Shown here: positions 1-8,773 of the stretch, in pieces
Position numbering within the stretch: position 1 is the stretch's first letter
Layout: each line of letters begins with the position of its first letter
Source: Halioglobus sp.
GTDB lineage: Bacteria > Pseudomonadota > Gammaproteobacteria > Pseudomonadales > Halieaceae
Direction: 5' to 3'
Assembly (NCBI GenBank): GCA_020443345.1
Contig: JAGRIH010000001.1
Span: 1 to 64,000, forward strand
Length of the DNA: 64,000 nucleotides
Program-made: the position numbers and the translations under genes
Notes under the pieces: model-generated
What the model was told of the DNA's origin: nothing
The model's database searches: none
The model's input: only the letters and a program-made list of their open reading frames with translations

Positions 1-10
1 ACCCACTCGA

Positions 11-298
11 TCAGGGGAAGGCCCTATAATAAAAGCCGTCGCTGCCGCCACTGTAGCCGCTGGCCACACTGACATTGGGGGAAAAACCGGCGATATCGTC
101 AACCGTCACGATATTGCGTTCTTCCAGTTCCCGCTCGGTAAACGCGCTGACGGCGATGGGGGTGTCCTGCAGGCTCTCCTCGTAGCGGCGCGAGGTAACG
201 ATGACTTCCTCCAGTACCCCCGGCTGGGCCAGCGCGGGCGTCACCGGCAGCAGTTGACTGGAGATTAGTACAGCGCTGGAAACAAGTACGTTGCGCAT
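11..298 (-). pseudogene. TonB-dependent receptor, N-terminal fragment
   Basis: The fragment reads a signal peptide ending near ALAQ, a TonB-box-like segment (LEEVIVTSRRYEESLQD) and the start of a plug domain. It stops in frame at 11-13, right after FYYR, where receptors of this family usually continue with an RG-x-GQ motif. The start at 298 is preferred because GGGAG lies about 10 nt upstream and the signal peptide then begins with MRN. Only ten bases remain before the window edge, so truncation, frameshift and sequencing error cannot be separated. A functional product would be an outer-membrane transporter for a large or scarce substrate; this fragment alone cannot form the barrel. Confidence 0.55.
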
Positions 299-518
299 GA
301 GCTGATGCTCCCTGTCTGGGCGTTGTTTTGGCGTGCCGCGCTCGCTGAACACGGGCCTGCAGTGCCACCCCAGTGTCCGTTCAGTGATGGCTCAAACTCA
401 AGTGAGGCTTGGACCATCGGTCATGAAAATTTTCTATGGCGCAGTGTCACGGATGACTTGGGCAGTATGCAGCGGCTCCGTTAGGATTTCGGGCCAGTAA
501 TGCGAAGACAGTGACACA

Positions 519-1037
519 GTGGGGGCGCCGGTGGGCATCAGCAGCGAGCAGAGAAAGTATGTGGTAATGGAAACCGTGCCCAGCACGCTGGCCAACACGG
601 TTATCGGCGGCGTCTTTGCCTGGCTGGTTTTCCCCAAGCCCGTGGCGGAGCAGCGCATTACACTGTGGGGTGAGCAGGGGTTTGTCACCGGCATAGTGTT
701 CGACCTGGTCCCCACGATCTTTATGATTACCTTTGTCACGGTTTTCTTCGTGACCTGTATCGGTCGCAGGCGCCTGCGCGGCGGCAGGCTGGCCGGCAGC
801 GCTGCAGTGCCGACGGTACTGCAGCGCGCACCGCAGCATCTGCTGTTGCGGATGTTGGCTTTCGGACTGTTGGCGCTGACGCTGTTTTTGCCGCTGACGC
901 TGGCAGGGCTGTTGTTGCTGGGCGTGCACAACATGACATTCACGCCGTTTCTGGTGTTCAAACTGGCGCTCAGTGCTGCTATTGCCGTCACCATGACGCC
1001 GCTGGCGGTGCTGGCGCTGCTGTCCGACGACGGCTGA
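519..1037 (+). CDS. Small multi-pass membrane protein, function unknown
   Basis: The product is about 172 residues with roughly four hydrophobic segments: near residues 20-38, 55-82, 110-135 and 142-168. An arginine-rich loop (RRRLRGG) follows the second. It resembles small uncharacterised inner-membrane proteins of proteobacteria but I cannot assign a function. The start is uncertain: GTG at 519 or 531 keeps the N-terminal segment before the first helix, while ATG at 567 would cut close to it. It stands alone, between the receptor fragment on the other strand and the aldehyde dehydrogenase. Codon use looks like that of its neighbours, so it is probably a real gene. Confidence 0.6.
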   Translation: MGAPVGISSEQRKYVVMETVPSTLANTVIGGVFAWLVFPKPVAEQRITLWGEQGFVTGIVFDLVPTIFMITFVTVFFVTCIGRRRLRGGRLAGSAAVPTVLQRAPQHLLLRMLAFGLLALTLFLPLTLAGLLLLGVHNMTFTPFLVFKLALSAAIAVTMTPLAVLALLSDDG

Positions 1038-1261
1038 GTGCAGCCCGCACATTCGCCGGCTAGGTCTTGGCACGCCGCGCTGCGCCAGGACCTGCGCGTG
1101 CTGCGGCGCCTGGGATTCGGTGGCCTCCCGGCGGATAACCAAAAGGAATGCAGCCGCCTACCGAATGTATTTGCCTCGTCGTGCGATGGCCCTCTATCCT
1201 GCCCATTACTACAGCGTACGTATAGAGCGTCCAGAAAGCCAGTCACACGAGGTGCACAGCA

Positions 1262-2704
1262 ATGCGAGAGTTTAAATTGTATATCGATGGTCAGTGGGTC
1301 GAATCCGGCGCGGGCACCATCGTCGACGACCTGAACCCAGCCACCGGTGAGGTCTTTGCCCGGGTGCATCATGCCAGTGTCGAGGATGTCGACCGGGCGA
1401 TTGCCGCGGCGCAGCGCGCAAGTGAGCAGTGGGGCACATCGCTGCCCGCCGAGCGGGAAAAAATCCTGATGAACGCGGCCGATCTGCTCGAACAGCGCAC
1501 GTCGGAGTTTGTCGATGTGCTGATCGACGAGGCGGGTGCGACTTTCGGCAAGGCCATGGCTGAAACGTCGTTTGTGGTCAATCTGCTGCGCAGCGCGGCG
1601 GGCGAGGCGCGCCGCATTACCGGTGAGACGATGCCCTCGGACAGCCCGGGGCTTATCTCCATGTCAGTGCGCCGGCCACTGGGAGTGATCGGCGGTATCT
1701 CGCCGTTTAACTTTCCGTTCCTGCTGGCCGCTAAGAAGGTTGTGCTGGCCATTGCCGCCGGCAATACGTTCGTGCTGAAGCCGGCCAGTGATACCGCCGT
1801 GATCGGTTTGAAAATTGGCGAACTGCTGGGCGACGCGGGTCTGCCGGCAGGGGTGGTCAACGTGGTGCCCGGCTCGGGCGCCGCCGTGGGTAACCAACTG
1901 GTTACGGACCCGCGCATCTCGATGCTGACTTTTACCGGCTCCACTGAGATCGGCAAGCAACTGGCAGTCGAGGCGGCCAAAACCCTAAAGAAGATTACCC
2001 TGGAACTGGGCGGTAAGAGTCCCATCATTGTGCTCGATGATGCGGATATTGCCTACGCGGTGGACGCGGCGTGTTTCGGCGTTTTTCTCAACCAGGGCCA
2101 GGTGTGTATGGCCAATTCCCGGATCATCTGTGAAGCGGGCATTTTTGACGAATTCTGTGACCGGTTTACCGCCAAAGTCGCCACGCTCAAGGTGGGCAAC
2201 CCGCGAGAACACGACACAGTGATCGGGCCGCTGATCAAACCCTCGCAGTGCAGATTTCTGGACAGTCATGTGCGGGACGCAGTCGATAAAGGCGCGAAGC
2301 TGCTCACCGGTGGTTCCTCCGAGGGTGCGTTCTATGCGCCCACTGTGCTGGCCGGCGTGACACCGGACATGGTGGTCTACCATGAGGAGAGTTTCGGCCC
2401 GGTGGTGTCGATTATCGCAGTGCAGGACCACGAAGAGGCTCTGACAGTGGCCAATGATACCTGTTATGGCCTGTCCTCCGCGGTAATCACCAACGATCTG
2501 CAAAAGGCGATGAAACTCGCGCTGGGCCTGGAAGCAGGCATGGTGCACGTCAACGGCAGCAGCGCCTACGACGAACCGCACGTGCCTTTCGGCGGTATCA
2601 AGGACAGCGGCATGGGACGCGAGGGCGGGCGCTACTCGATGGAGGAGATGACCGAGGTGAAGTGGCTGACGATACAGATGGGCCAGCGCCACTTTCCATT
2701 TTAG
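1262..2704 (+). CDS. NAD(P)-dependent aldehyde dehydrogenase
   Basis: This 480-residue protein has the full aldehyde dehydrogenase superfamily layout and oxidises an aldehyde to the acid in the cytoplasm. Visible landmarks are PFNFP (N150), the FTGST nucleotide-binding stretch at about 224-228, the general base Glu248 in LELGGKSP and the nucleophile Cys282 in GQVCMA. Length is normal. The start is supported by GAGGTG at 1249-1254. The sequence resembles the benzaldehyde/vanillin/salicylaldehyde dehydrogenase branch more than betaine-aldehyde enzymes, but the substrate is inferred. It precedes an acetoacetate-decarboxylase-family gene and a UbiD decarboxylase on the same strand, which suggests a role in aromatic or ketone breakdown. 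Confidence 0.9.
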   Translation: MREFKLYIDGQWVESGAGTIVDDLNPATGEVFARVHHASVEDVDRAIAAAQRASEQWGTSLPAEREKILMNAADLLEQRTSEFVDVLIDEAGATFGKAMAETSFVVNLLRSAAGEARRITGETMPSDSPGLISMSVRRPLGVIGGISPFNFPFLLAAKKVVLAIAAGNTFVLKPASDTAVIGLKIGELLGDAGLPAGVVNVVPGSGAAVGNQLVTDPRISMLTFTGSTEIGKQLAVEAAKTLKKITLELGGKSPIIVLDDADIAYAVDAACFGVFLNQGQVCMANSRIICEAGIFDEFCDRFTAKVATLKVGNPREHDTVIGPLIKPSQCRFLDSHVRDAVDKGAKLLTGGSSEGAFYAPTVLAGVTPDMVVYHEESFGPVVSIIAVQDHEEALTVANDTCYGLSSAVITNDLQKAMKLALGLEAGMVHVNGSSAYDEPHVPFGGIKDSGMGREGGRYSMEEMTEVKWLTIQMGQRHFPF

Positions 2705-2870
2705 CCTTGGCCGGCATAACCAATTTGAATGTCATTTGCTGCAAGTCTCAATTTTAATCCCCGAGCCAGGCGTTATGCTGAGCCGGTACATTCACGAACC
2801 GCGACCGGCGACGGCGCCAATTCTGATTCGTATATTTACATGACAAAGAGACTATCAGGAGTCCACGATT

Positions 2871-3719
2871 ATGAGCATAGCAGACCTTAAAGGGTATTCC
2901 GTCCCGTTTTCGCCGCGCGGCGACTCGCAGGTGGCCGGTGCGCCACCGTGGCACTTCGGCGTGGATGTCTTGGCCGTCAACTTCCAGACCGACCCGGAGC
3001 AGATCCGCAAGCTGCTGCCCGAGCCGCTGGAGCTGTCCCGGGAAAACCCGGGCGGTGCCTACGTCTGGTTCGGCGACTGGCAGGGCCTGTGGAAAGGCCG
3101 CGAGGACATGTTGAGCCTCAACCCCGAGCGGTGCCTGTACACCGAGTGCCTGATTGGCGTGCGCTGCAGCCACGACGGCAAGGAAGGGCACCGCGTCGTG
3201 TACATCTGGGTCGACAAGGATTTCAGCATGATGCGCGGCTGGTTCATGGGCTTTCCCAAGAAGATCGGTAAAGTGGCCCTGGGCACCACCAACCGCCACC
3301 TGCACGCACTCAACCCCGGTATGCCAGCCTGCGGCCCCGGCTCCAAGTACGCGGCCGTGTGTGAAGCACACTGCGAGCGGCTGGTGACGGCTTCTATCGA
3401 GGTGACCCGCGAAGCGTCGCCCGCCGATCTCCCCAAGCCTTTCGGCACCGAACTGTACCACACCATTCACTATCCCAGCGCGGATGTCGACGGCAACACC
3501 GTACCGGTCGCGCACCAGTTGATCCAGACCGTCAGCAGCAAGCCGCAGTTCGGTCAAATCTGGGAAGGCAAGGGCGAAGTCACCCTGCACACAGCACAGT
3601 TTGACGAGCACTACGATCTGCAACCGACGTCTGTCGACAGCGCCTTTATCATTCCCGTGGGGTTCAGTATTCTGGGCAACAAACTGGTCCACAGTTACGA
3701 CTACGGCCCCGAGTTCTGA
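2871..3719 (+). CDS. Acetoacetate decarboxylase family protein
   Basis: The protein has 282 residues and belongs to the acetoacetate decarboxylase-like family. The diagnostic Lys-Lys pair (K130-K131 in GFPKKIGK) matches the Schiff-base lysine motif of classical acetoacetate decarboxylase (EPKKL). Members with this length often act on other beta-keto acids, or as hydratases or aldolases, so the substrate is unknown. There is no signal peptide, so it is cytoplasmic. A strong AGGAG precedes the ATG. It lies 166 nt after the aldehyde dehydrogenase and 97 nt before the UbiD gene, with a hairpin in the second gap, which makes a loose module rather than a tightly coupled operon. Confidence 0.85.
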   Translation: MSIADLKGYSVPFSPRGDSQVAGAPPWHFGVDVLAVNFQTDPEQIRKLLPEPLELSRENPGGAYVWFGDWQGLWKGREDMLSLNPERCLYTECLIGVRCSHDGKEGHRVVYIWVDKDFSMMRGWFMGFPKKIGKVALGTTNRHLHALNPGMPACGPGSKYAAVCEAHCERLVTASIEVTREASPADLPKPFGTELYHTIHYPSADVDGNTVPVAHQLIQTVSSKPQFGQIWEGKGEVTLHTAQFDEHYDLQPTSVDSAFIIPVGFSILGNKLVHSYDYGPEF

Positions 3720-3728
3720 TGCGCTATG

Positions 3729-3763
3729 CCGGCAGTTGGGGCCTGCCCCGAACTGCCGGTTTT
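3729..3763 (+). terminator. Hairpin between decarboxylase genes, probable intrinsic terminator
   Basis: A 9-bp perfect stem (CCGGCAGTT at 3729-3737 with AACTGCCGG at 3751-3759) continues inward through GGGG/CCCC and is followed by TTTTATT. It sits directly after the acetoacetate-decarboxylase-family stop codon and upstream of the UbiD gene. It may terminate or attenuate transcription between them. Confidence 0.7.
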
Positions 3764-3816
3764 ATTCATGCCCGAGGGCTGTAAACCGTTTCAAGTGCAA
3801 GCGAGAGGAATAAACT

Positions 3817-5448
3817 ATGCCGCACCCGTGGAAGTCGTTCCGGGAATGGATCGCCGACGAAGAAAAACAGGGGGATGTTCTGCGTATTGAGGCGCCGATC
3901 AAGGCCGGTGACCCCAACTCCATCGTCGACGCTGTGCCGGCCGATCTCAAGGCTGAGCAGATGGCGGTTATCAATTGTCCGGGCGCCAACGGCAAGATGA
4001 TGGAAACAGAGCTGCGAGCGACCTGCAGATACCTGCATTCGCTGCCCAATAACCCGATCGGTATTATCGAAAACCCGATCAACAACCGCCCGGACATCCC
4101 CGTGGTCATCAACCCGTGGTCCACTCGCGAGCGGGTGTTGCGCATGTCGGGCGTCAGCTCCAAGTACGAACTGATGGAGAAAATTCGCAACTTGAAGCAC
4201 AACTTGATTCCCCCCGTTACCCTGGACAGGAAGGACGCGCCCTGCAAGGAAGTGATCATCACCGAGGACGAGGTGGATATCTACAAGCAGTTGCCGCGCA
4301 ACTGGGTGGAATTCGAGACCGTGCCGTGGAGCCCCTGCGGCGGCGGCCAGTTTATTATTTACGATGAGGAAACCGATTCCCACGACCTGGGTATCTGGCG
4401 CGGCGGTTTTTTCGAGTGGGACGACGGCGACCCCGACAAGCCCCTGCCCGAAGAGATGCGCAAGAAACACATGTGTGCGGCCATGATTTACGACGGCCCC
4501 ATTGCCAGTGATGGCGGCACCTACTACCGCGAAAAATTCCGCAAGCTCGACAAGCCGATGCCAGCCGCTTACGCGATGTGTAACGAGCCGGTGATGGCGA
4601 TGGTGGCGGCGGTGCGCAGCGGGCTGGTGTGGCCGCAGGATGGCGCCGACGAATACGCCGTAGTCGGCGGCGTCAACGGCGAGCCGGTGGAACTGGTCGA
4701 GTCAGAGACCATTCCCGGACTGAAAGTGCCGGCGCACGCCGAGTTTATTATCGAGGGCGAGTTCCTGCCCCAGGACTACCTGGTGCCCAAGTTTGCCGAG
4801 GGCGTGTACCAGGGGCACCTGCTGGGCAACCACGAAATGCCGGTGTTTCGCATCAAGGCGATCACGCATCGCAAGAACCCGATGTGGATGACCACCTGGT
4901 CCGGCAGCGGTTTCAATCACGAGGGCCCGCACGTGGCCTTCGCCGACCTGTTGTTTGAAACCGAGGCGCTGATTTACCTGCGCGATCTGGGTTACAAGGT
5001 CAAGGATATCGTTTCCTACGACCTGGAAACCATCGTGGTGCAGACCGAGGTCGACGGCATGCAGAAGCCGCCACACTACGGCAAACAGGTGCTCAACGCG
5101 GTGTACGCCTGCCCGCATGGCTATATCGGCAACGGCAGCAAGTACTACATCGTGGTGGGTCCGGATATCGACCCCTACAACCTGCGCGACGTAATCTGGG
5201 CCCTGGGCACCCGGGCGCAACCGGTATCGGATTCCATCGTGATTACCGAGGGACTGTGCGCCTGGGGTGATCCCTCCGGCCTGCCGGGCCCCCTGGGTTG
5301 GCGCGCCTACGGCCAGCAGATCCTGATCGACGCGTTGATCAAGGTGCCCGAACGCCGCACCGAGTGGGAGCCGCGTACCGAGCCGCGCAGTTGGGAAACC
5401 GAGGCAATTGAGCGTATCCGAAAGAAACTGGAGGACTTTGCCGGTTAA
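3817..5448 (+). CDS. UbiD family (de)carboxylase, prenylated-FMN dependent
   Basis: This 543-residue protein matches the UbiD family throughout. UbiD enzymes use prenylated FMN to decarboxylate or carboxylate aromatic or alpha,beta-unsaturated acids. The conserved acidic motif is at about 305-315 (PAHAEFIIEGE), and the C-terminal region includes a DPSGLPGPLGW segment. Gammaproteobacterial UbiD for ubiquinone is usually about 490 residues. This longer form looks like the catabolic branch acting on phenolic or hydroxybenzoic acids, which is an inference. No ubiX gene for cofactor synthesis lies nearby, so the cofactor must come from elsewhere. It is the last gene of the 1.3-5.4 kb module and is followed by a strong terminator. 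Confidence 0.88.
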   Translation: MPHPWKSFREWIADEEKQGDVLRIEAPIKAGDPNSIVDAVPADLKAEQMAVINCPGANGKMMETELRATCRYLHSLPNNPIGIIENPINNRPDIPVVINPWSTRERVLRMSGVSSKYELMEKIRNLKHNLIPPVTLDRKDAPCKEVIITEDEVDIYKQLPRNWVEFETVPWSPCGGGQFIIYDEETDSHDLGIWRGGFFEWDDGDPDKPLPEEMRKKHMCAAMIYDGPIASDGGTYYREKFRKLDKPMPAAYAMCNEPVMAMVAAVRSGLVWPQDGADEYAVVGGVNGEPVELVESETIPGLKVPAHAEFIIEGEFLPQDYLVPKFAEGVYQGHLLGNHEMPVFRIKAITHRKNPMWMTTWSGSGFNHEGPHVAFADLLFETEALIYLRDLGYKVKDIVSYDLETIVVQTEVDGMQKPPHYGKQVLNAVYACPHGYIGNGSKYYIVVGPDIDPYNLRDVIWALGTRAQPVSDSIVITEGLCAWGDPSGLPGPLGWRAYGQQILIDALIKVPERRTEWEPRTEPRSWETEAIERIRKKLEDFAG

Positions 5449-5472
5449 AGCGAGACCGCTGTGACAATCTGG

Positions 5473-5503
5473 CCCGGGCGTCCGCAGGGTGCCCGGGTTT
5501 TTT
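5473..5503 (+). terminator. Intrinsic terminator after UbiD-family gene
   Basis: CCCGGGC at 5473-5479 pairs with GCCCGGG at 5491-5497 and is followed directly by six T residues. It lies 25 nt after the UbiD stop codon and abuts the 3' end of the convergent kinase remnant. Confidence 0.85.
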
Positions 5504-5504
5504 G

Positions 5505-6167
5505 TCAGTTGAATCCGCCGCGCAGGGGAATATGCACGGTGAAGCGTGTGCCGCTGTCCAGTTTGCTGTCCACTTCCAGCCTGGCGCCGATGATGCGCGC
5601 CGCGCGCTTGACGATCGCCAGACCCAGTCCTGTACCTGGACGACCGTCGACATTATTGGCTCGATAGAACGGTGAAAACAGCTCATCCAGGGCATCCCCA
5701 GGAATGCCGATGCCCTGGTCTGTCACCACCAGTAATGCCGTGTTGTCCTGCTCGTGCAGCGCCACCTCGATGGCCGTGCCGGGTGCGGAGTACTTGACCG
5801 CGTTTTGCAAGAGGTTGACCAGGATATACTTGAGGTGTACGGGGTCAGTGTGCGCCGACAGCGCCGTCGCTGTAGACCTGAACGACAGACTGTGGCGCGC
5901 TGCATCCTCGCGCCGCACGTAGTCGACCAGCGTGTCGATCTCTTTGACCAGGTCGAACTGGCGGGGATTGAAGCTGATTTCGTCGGGGGAATACTTGGCG
6001 AATTTCCCAAAAGCCATGCCGCTACCTCGGTGTTGCGCCAGCACAGCATAGTGCCCGCGCCGCTGCCGGGCAATTTTCCTTTGCGCCTCATCCCATGCCG
6101 TGCGCTTATGGCCGGATTGGGGATGGCATGTGTTAGAGGAATGGCTAGAGTTGATTGCCATAGCCAT
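5505..6167 (-). pseudogene. Histidine kinase remnant: ATPase domain without the phospho-acceptor domain
   Basis: The C-terminal 150 residues form a clear HATPase_c domain: N box (NLLQNAVKYS), G1 (DQGIGIP), F box (LFSPFYRA) and G2 (GTGLGLAIVK). The preceding segment (FNPRQFDL) is the linker normally found just after the HisKA helices. The H-box His and any sensor domain are absent. The first 50 or so residues look unlike kinase sequence. A shorter start at MAFGKF is possible. Either this is a 5'-truncated relic, or an unusual stand-alone ATPase protein. No partner response regulator is adjacent. It diverges from the LysR gene, with operator-like dyads overlapping its 5' end. Confidence 0.6.
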
Positions 6168-6177
6168 TATTCAATGG
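6141..6177. promoter_or_regulatory. Two dyads upstream of the LysR gene, candidate LysR-type operator
   Basis: ATGGC-N11-GCCAT (6141-6161) has the dyad spacing expected for a LysR-type recognition site. A second dyad, CCATT-ATTC-AATGG (6164-6177), lies 2 bp downstream. Both are within 90 bp of the LysR start at 6229 and overlap the 5' end of the divergent kinase remnant. Paired recognition and activation sites are typical of autoregulated LysR genes. Confidence 0.5.
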
Positions 6178-6228
6178 TATACCTGATGCCCATTGGACTG
6201 ATGCGCAGGTTGAAAGAGGGCACGCACG

Positions 6229-7146
6229 ATGGAGTTTTCGCGCCGTTTGCGCCATTTTCTCGCGATCTACAACAGCGGCAGCCTGGGCCAGGCCGCGGAG
6301 GAGATCCACATCACCCAGCCGGCGCTGAGCAAGAGCCTGCACCAACTGGAAGATGAGATGGGCGTGCAGTTGTTCGAGCGGACACCCTCCGGTGTGGTGC
6401 CCACGGTCTATGGGCAAGCGCTGTCCGGGCATGTGCGGATTATCGAGGCAGAATTTCGCAGTGCCGAGGCCGAAATTGCCAGCCTCAGGGGCGCCACCAA
6501 GGGCCACCTGCATATCGGTGTGGGGCCCAGCATGGCGCCGCATCTCATGCCGCAGGTGTCGCTGCGGGTCAGCGAGCAGAAACCCGGGATCACCATGACT
6601 ATCGTCGAAGGGCTGTCCAGCGACCACATACCGGCTCTGCGTCGCGGGGACCTGGACTTGGCTGTGGGCACCTGGCCGGCCACCAACGACAAGGACCTGG
6701 TGTCGGAAAATCTACTGACCGACCGCGTGGCGATCCTGGCCAGCAGCAAACACCCGCTGTGCGGTAAGCGCGTGACACTGCCGGACCTGCTGGATTACCC
6801 TTGGATACTACCGCCCCACACCCAGCGTTGGCGCAATCGCCTGGATGAGATATTGCTGGAGCAGGGGCACGATCTGCCCGAACCCAAGATGACGACCAAT
6901 TCACCCACTTTGTTGCGTAGCGTGCTGATGAAGCATAACTACCTGTCCTTTCTGCCCACATTGTGTCTGGAGGACGATTTGAAAGCCGGCCTCATCTGCC
7001 CGTTGGAGGTGGAGGGTGTCGATGAACCGATCGACGTGATGCTCACCTACCGCAAGCGCTCGGTGGTGTCGCCGGTGTGCCATGCCTTCGTGGAAATTCT
7101 GCGCGAGGTGACCAGCAAGAATGAACGGTACGCTGTGCGGAGCTAG
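6229..7146 (+). CDS. LysR family transcriptional regulator
   Basis: The product has 305 residues. The N-terminal winged helix-turn-helix is at about 3-62 (SLGQAAEEIHITQPALSKSL, with LFERT just after). The periplasmic-binding-like effector domain spans about 90-295. Length is typical. It is transcribed away from the kinase remnant and toward the gluconate-dehydrogenase-subunit-like gene 84 nt downstream. Regulators of this type near aromatic-acid genes often respond to pathway intermediates, but the target here is unknown. The UbiD/decarboxylase/dehydrogenase module is the nearest metabolic candidate, although it is not divergent from this gene. Confidence 0.88.
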   Translation: MEFSRRLRHFLAIYNSGSLGQAAEEIHITQPALSKSLHQLEDEMGVQLFERTPSGVVPTVYGQALSGHVRIIEAEFRSAEAEIASLRGATKGHLHIGVGPSMAPHLMPQVSLRVSEQKPGITMTIVEGLSSDHIPALRRGDLDLAVGTWPATNDKDLVSENLLTDRVAILASSKHPLCGKRVTLPDLLDYPWILPPHTQRWRNRLDEILLEQGHDLPEPKMTTNSPTLLRSVLMKHNYLSFLPTLCLEDDLKAGLICPLEVEGVDEPIDVMLTYRKRSVVSPVCHAFVEILREVTSKNERYAVRS

Positions 7147-7230
7147 GCGCCAGCGGTCATTCCAAAATACCATGGGGCCGGAGGGGCAACTTATTGGCTG
7201 CAGGCCCCGGACATACGCTACGCTGCGCAG

Positions 7231-7782
7231 ATGGATAGACGCGACTTTGTCAGACAGGTGGGCCTCGGCCTCATAGCCACCGCGGTGGGCGGGGGCAGCA
7301 TGCTGCTGACGCCGCGCCAGGCCAGGGCGCAGGACGCACCTTTCAATGTGCTCAAGACCGACGAGGTCGCGCTGCTGGAGGCCTTTGCCGAGGTTCTGCT
7401 GCCCGGTGCGGCCGCGGCGGGGGTCGCCCACTTTATCGATTACCATCTGGCGCAACCGCCCCCGGACTGCCTGCTGATGCTGCGCTATCTCGATATACCC
7501 CCGCCCTATGCGCCGTTTTATTCCTCGGGCCTGGGCAATCTCGAGGCGCTGTCACAGCGACTGTACGCGCAGGACTTTACGGGCATCGATGCCGCGCAGC
7601 GCCGCGCACTGGTCGCCAGCATAGTCGGTGGCCAGCCGGAGGGCTGGCAGGGCTTTCCCGCGCCACTGTTTTATTTTGCCCTGCGCTCCGACGCCGTCGA
7701 TGTGGTGTACGGCACCGAGGAGGGTTTTGAGAAGCTCGGTGTGCCCTACATGGCGCACATTGCCCCGCCCAGCAAGTGGTAG
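7231..7782 (+). CDS. Gluconate 2-dehydrogenase subunit 3 family protein, Tat-exported
   Basis: This 183-residue protein starts with a twin-arginine signal (DRRDFVRQ, hydrophobic core, then cleavage near ARAQ), so it should be exported folded to the periplasm. The mature part resembles the small subunit of membrane gluconate/sorbitol-type dehydrogenases, with the conserved C-terminal RSDAVDVVYGT and GVPYM segments. Such subunits normally pair with a GMC-type FAD large subunit and a cytochrome c subunit encoded next door. Neither is present here: downstream is a convergent NmrA-like gene. The partner is therefore encoded elsewhere or lost. Confidence 0.8.
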   Translation: MDRRDFVRQVGLGLIATAVGGGSMLLTPRQARAQDAPFNVLKTDEVALLEAFAEVLLPGAAAAGVAHFIDYHLAQPPPDCLLMLRYLDIPPPYAPFYSSGLGNLEALSQRLYAQDFTGIDAAQRRALVASIVGGQPEGWQGFPAPLFYFALRSDAVDVVYGTEEGFEKLGVPYMAHIAPPSKW

Positions 7783-7870
7783 GCTGAACAGGCAATAAAT
7801 ACTTACTGATTGACCGCCCGGGTCTTTTTCCGGTTCTCTCTCGCGGGCGCTGTCGGCCATTGACTGCGTA

Positions 7871-8773
7871 TCATGCGGCCGCTGTTGTGAGTTGCAGGCG
7901 GCACCAGTCCTCCAGGCGCAGAGGCGCCTCCGGTACGATTACCTCAGCGCCGTCATCGGTTTCACTGTCTACCTGCGCAAACGTCTTGAACAACGTATGC
8001 ACCATGCGCAACTGCGGGTCGCCTCCGATAGTGCCCAGCAGGCGCAGCAGCGGCAGCGGGACCTGCCCCACGCCCTTGCGGGGCAGGCAGATATCCGCGT
8101 AAATTTCCAGGGCCTGGCGCATGGTGTAGGCCGCGGGTCCCAGTACGGTCAGCTTGCTGTCAATGTGCTCGCGCCGGACAAAGCTCTGTACCACGATACG
8201 GGCATAGTCCCGCGCGGCGAGGTAGTGGTAGAGGCGGCGCTGGCGTCCGGGAATGCTGGCCCTGCCCTGGCGCACGAACAGCGGCAGCGATTCCATGAAG
8301 TGGGTGGGCTTGAACACCGTGTAGGGCAGGCCGCTGTTGCGCAGCAGTTGTTCCATCTGGTACTTGATGCGCAGGGGCGGCAGGTGCGCGTACCGGGCCA
8401 GATCGCCGGCGCCGCTGATGCAGGCGATCCAGTCCAGGGTCTGGTGTCGCGCCGCGCCCAGCACATTGCGCAGGCCGATCAGTTCGGCGCTATCGGCCGG
8501 TTCGAAGCCCTCAGTGGAGCGCAGGCTGAGATAGGCGCCAGCACAGCCGGCCAGAGCAGTGCGTACCGCATCGGGATCGCGCACATCGCCCGGCACCCGC
8601 TCTACCTGTGGCCCCAGGATAGCCGCGGCGCGATCGGTGTCGCGCACCAGCGCGCGCACCGGCACGCCCGCGGCGCCGAACTCGCGCACCACCGGCAGGC
8701 CGAGTGTGCCGGTGGCGCCCAGTACCAGTACCGGGCGGTCTGGTGTCGAAGCAGTTTTGGTCATGATTGCCAT
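7871..8773 (-). CDS. NmrA-like NAD(P)-binding protein (atypical SDR)
   Basis: A 300-residue atypical short-chain dehydrogenase with the N-terminal dinucleotide-binding motif GATGTLG at about 19-25. It lacks the YxxxK catalytic pair of classical SDRs, which fits the NmrA/isoflavone-reductase-like group of sensors and reductases. The start is supported by GAGGTG six bases upstream, inside a perfect 12-bp palindrome (CCTCGGCCGAGG, 8781-8792) that could affect translation or bind a regulator. It is the last gene of the minus-strand run acyl-CoA dehydrogenase, NmrA-like, sulfatase, this gene, after a 142-nt gap. The substrate is unknown. Confidence 0.8.
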   Translation of the reverse strand: MAIMTKTASTPDRPVLVLGATGTLGLPVVREFGAAGVPVRALVRDTDRAAAILGPQVERVPGDVRDPDAVRTALAGCAGAYLSLRSTEGFEPADSAELIGLRNVLGAARHQTLDWIACISGAGDLARYAHLPPLRIKYQMEQLLRNSGLPYTVFKPTHFMESLPLFVRQGRASIPGRQRRLYHYLAARDYARIVVQSFVRREHIDSKLTVLGPAAYTMRQALEIYADICLPRKGVGQVPLPLLRLLGTIGGDPQLRMVHTLFKTFAQVDSETDDGAEVIVPEAPLRLEDWCRLQLTTAAA

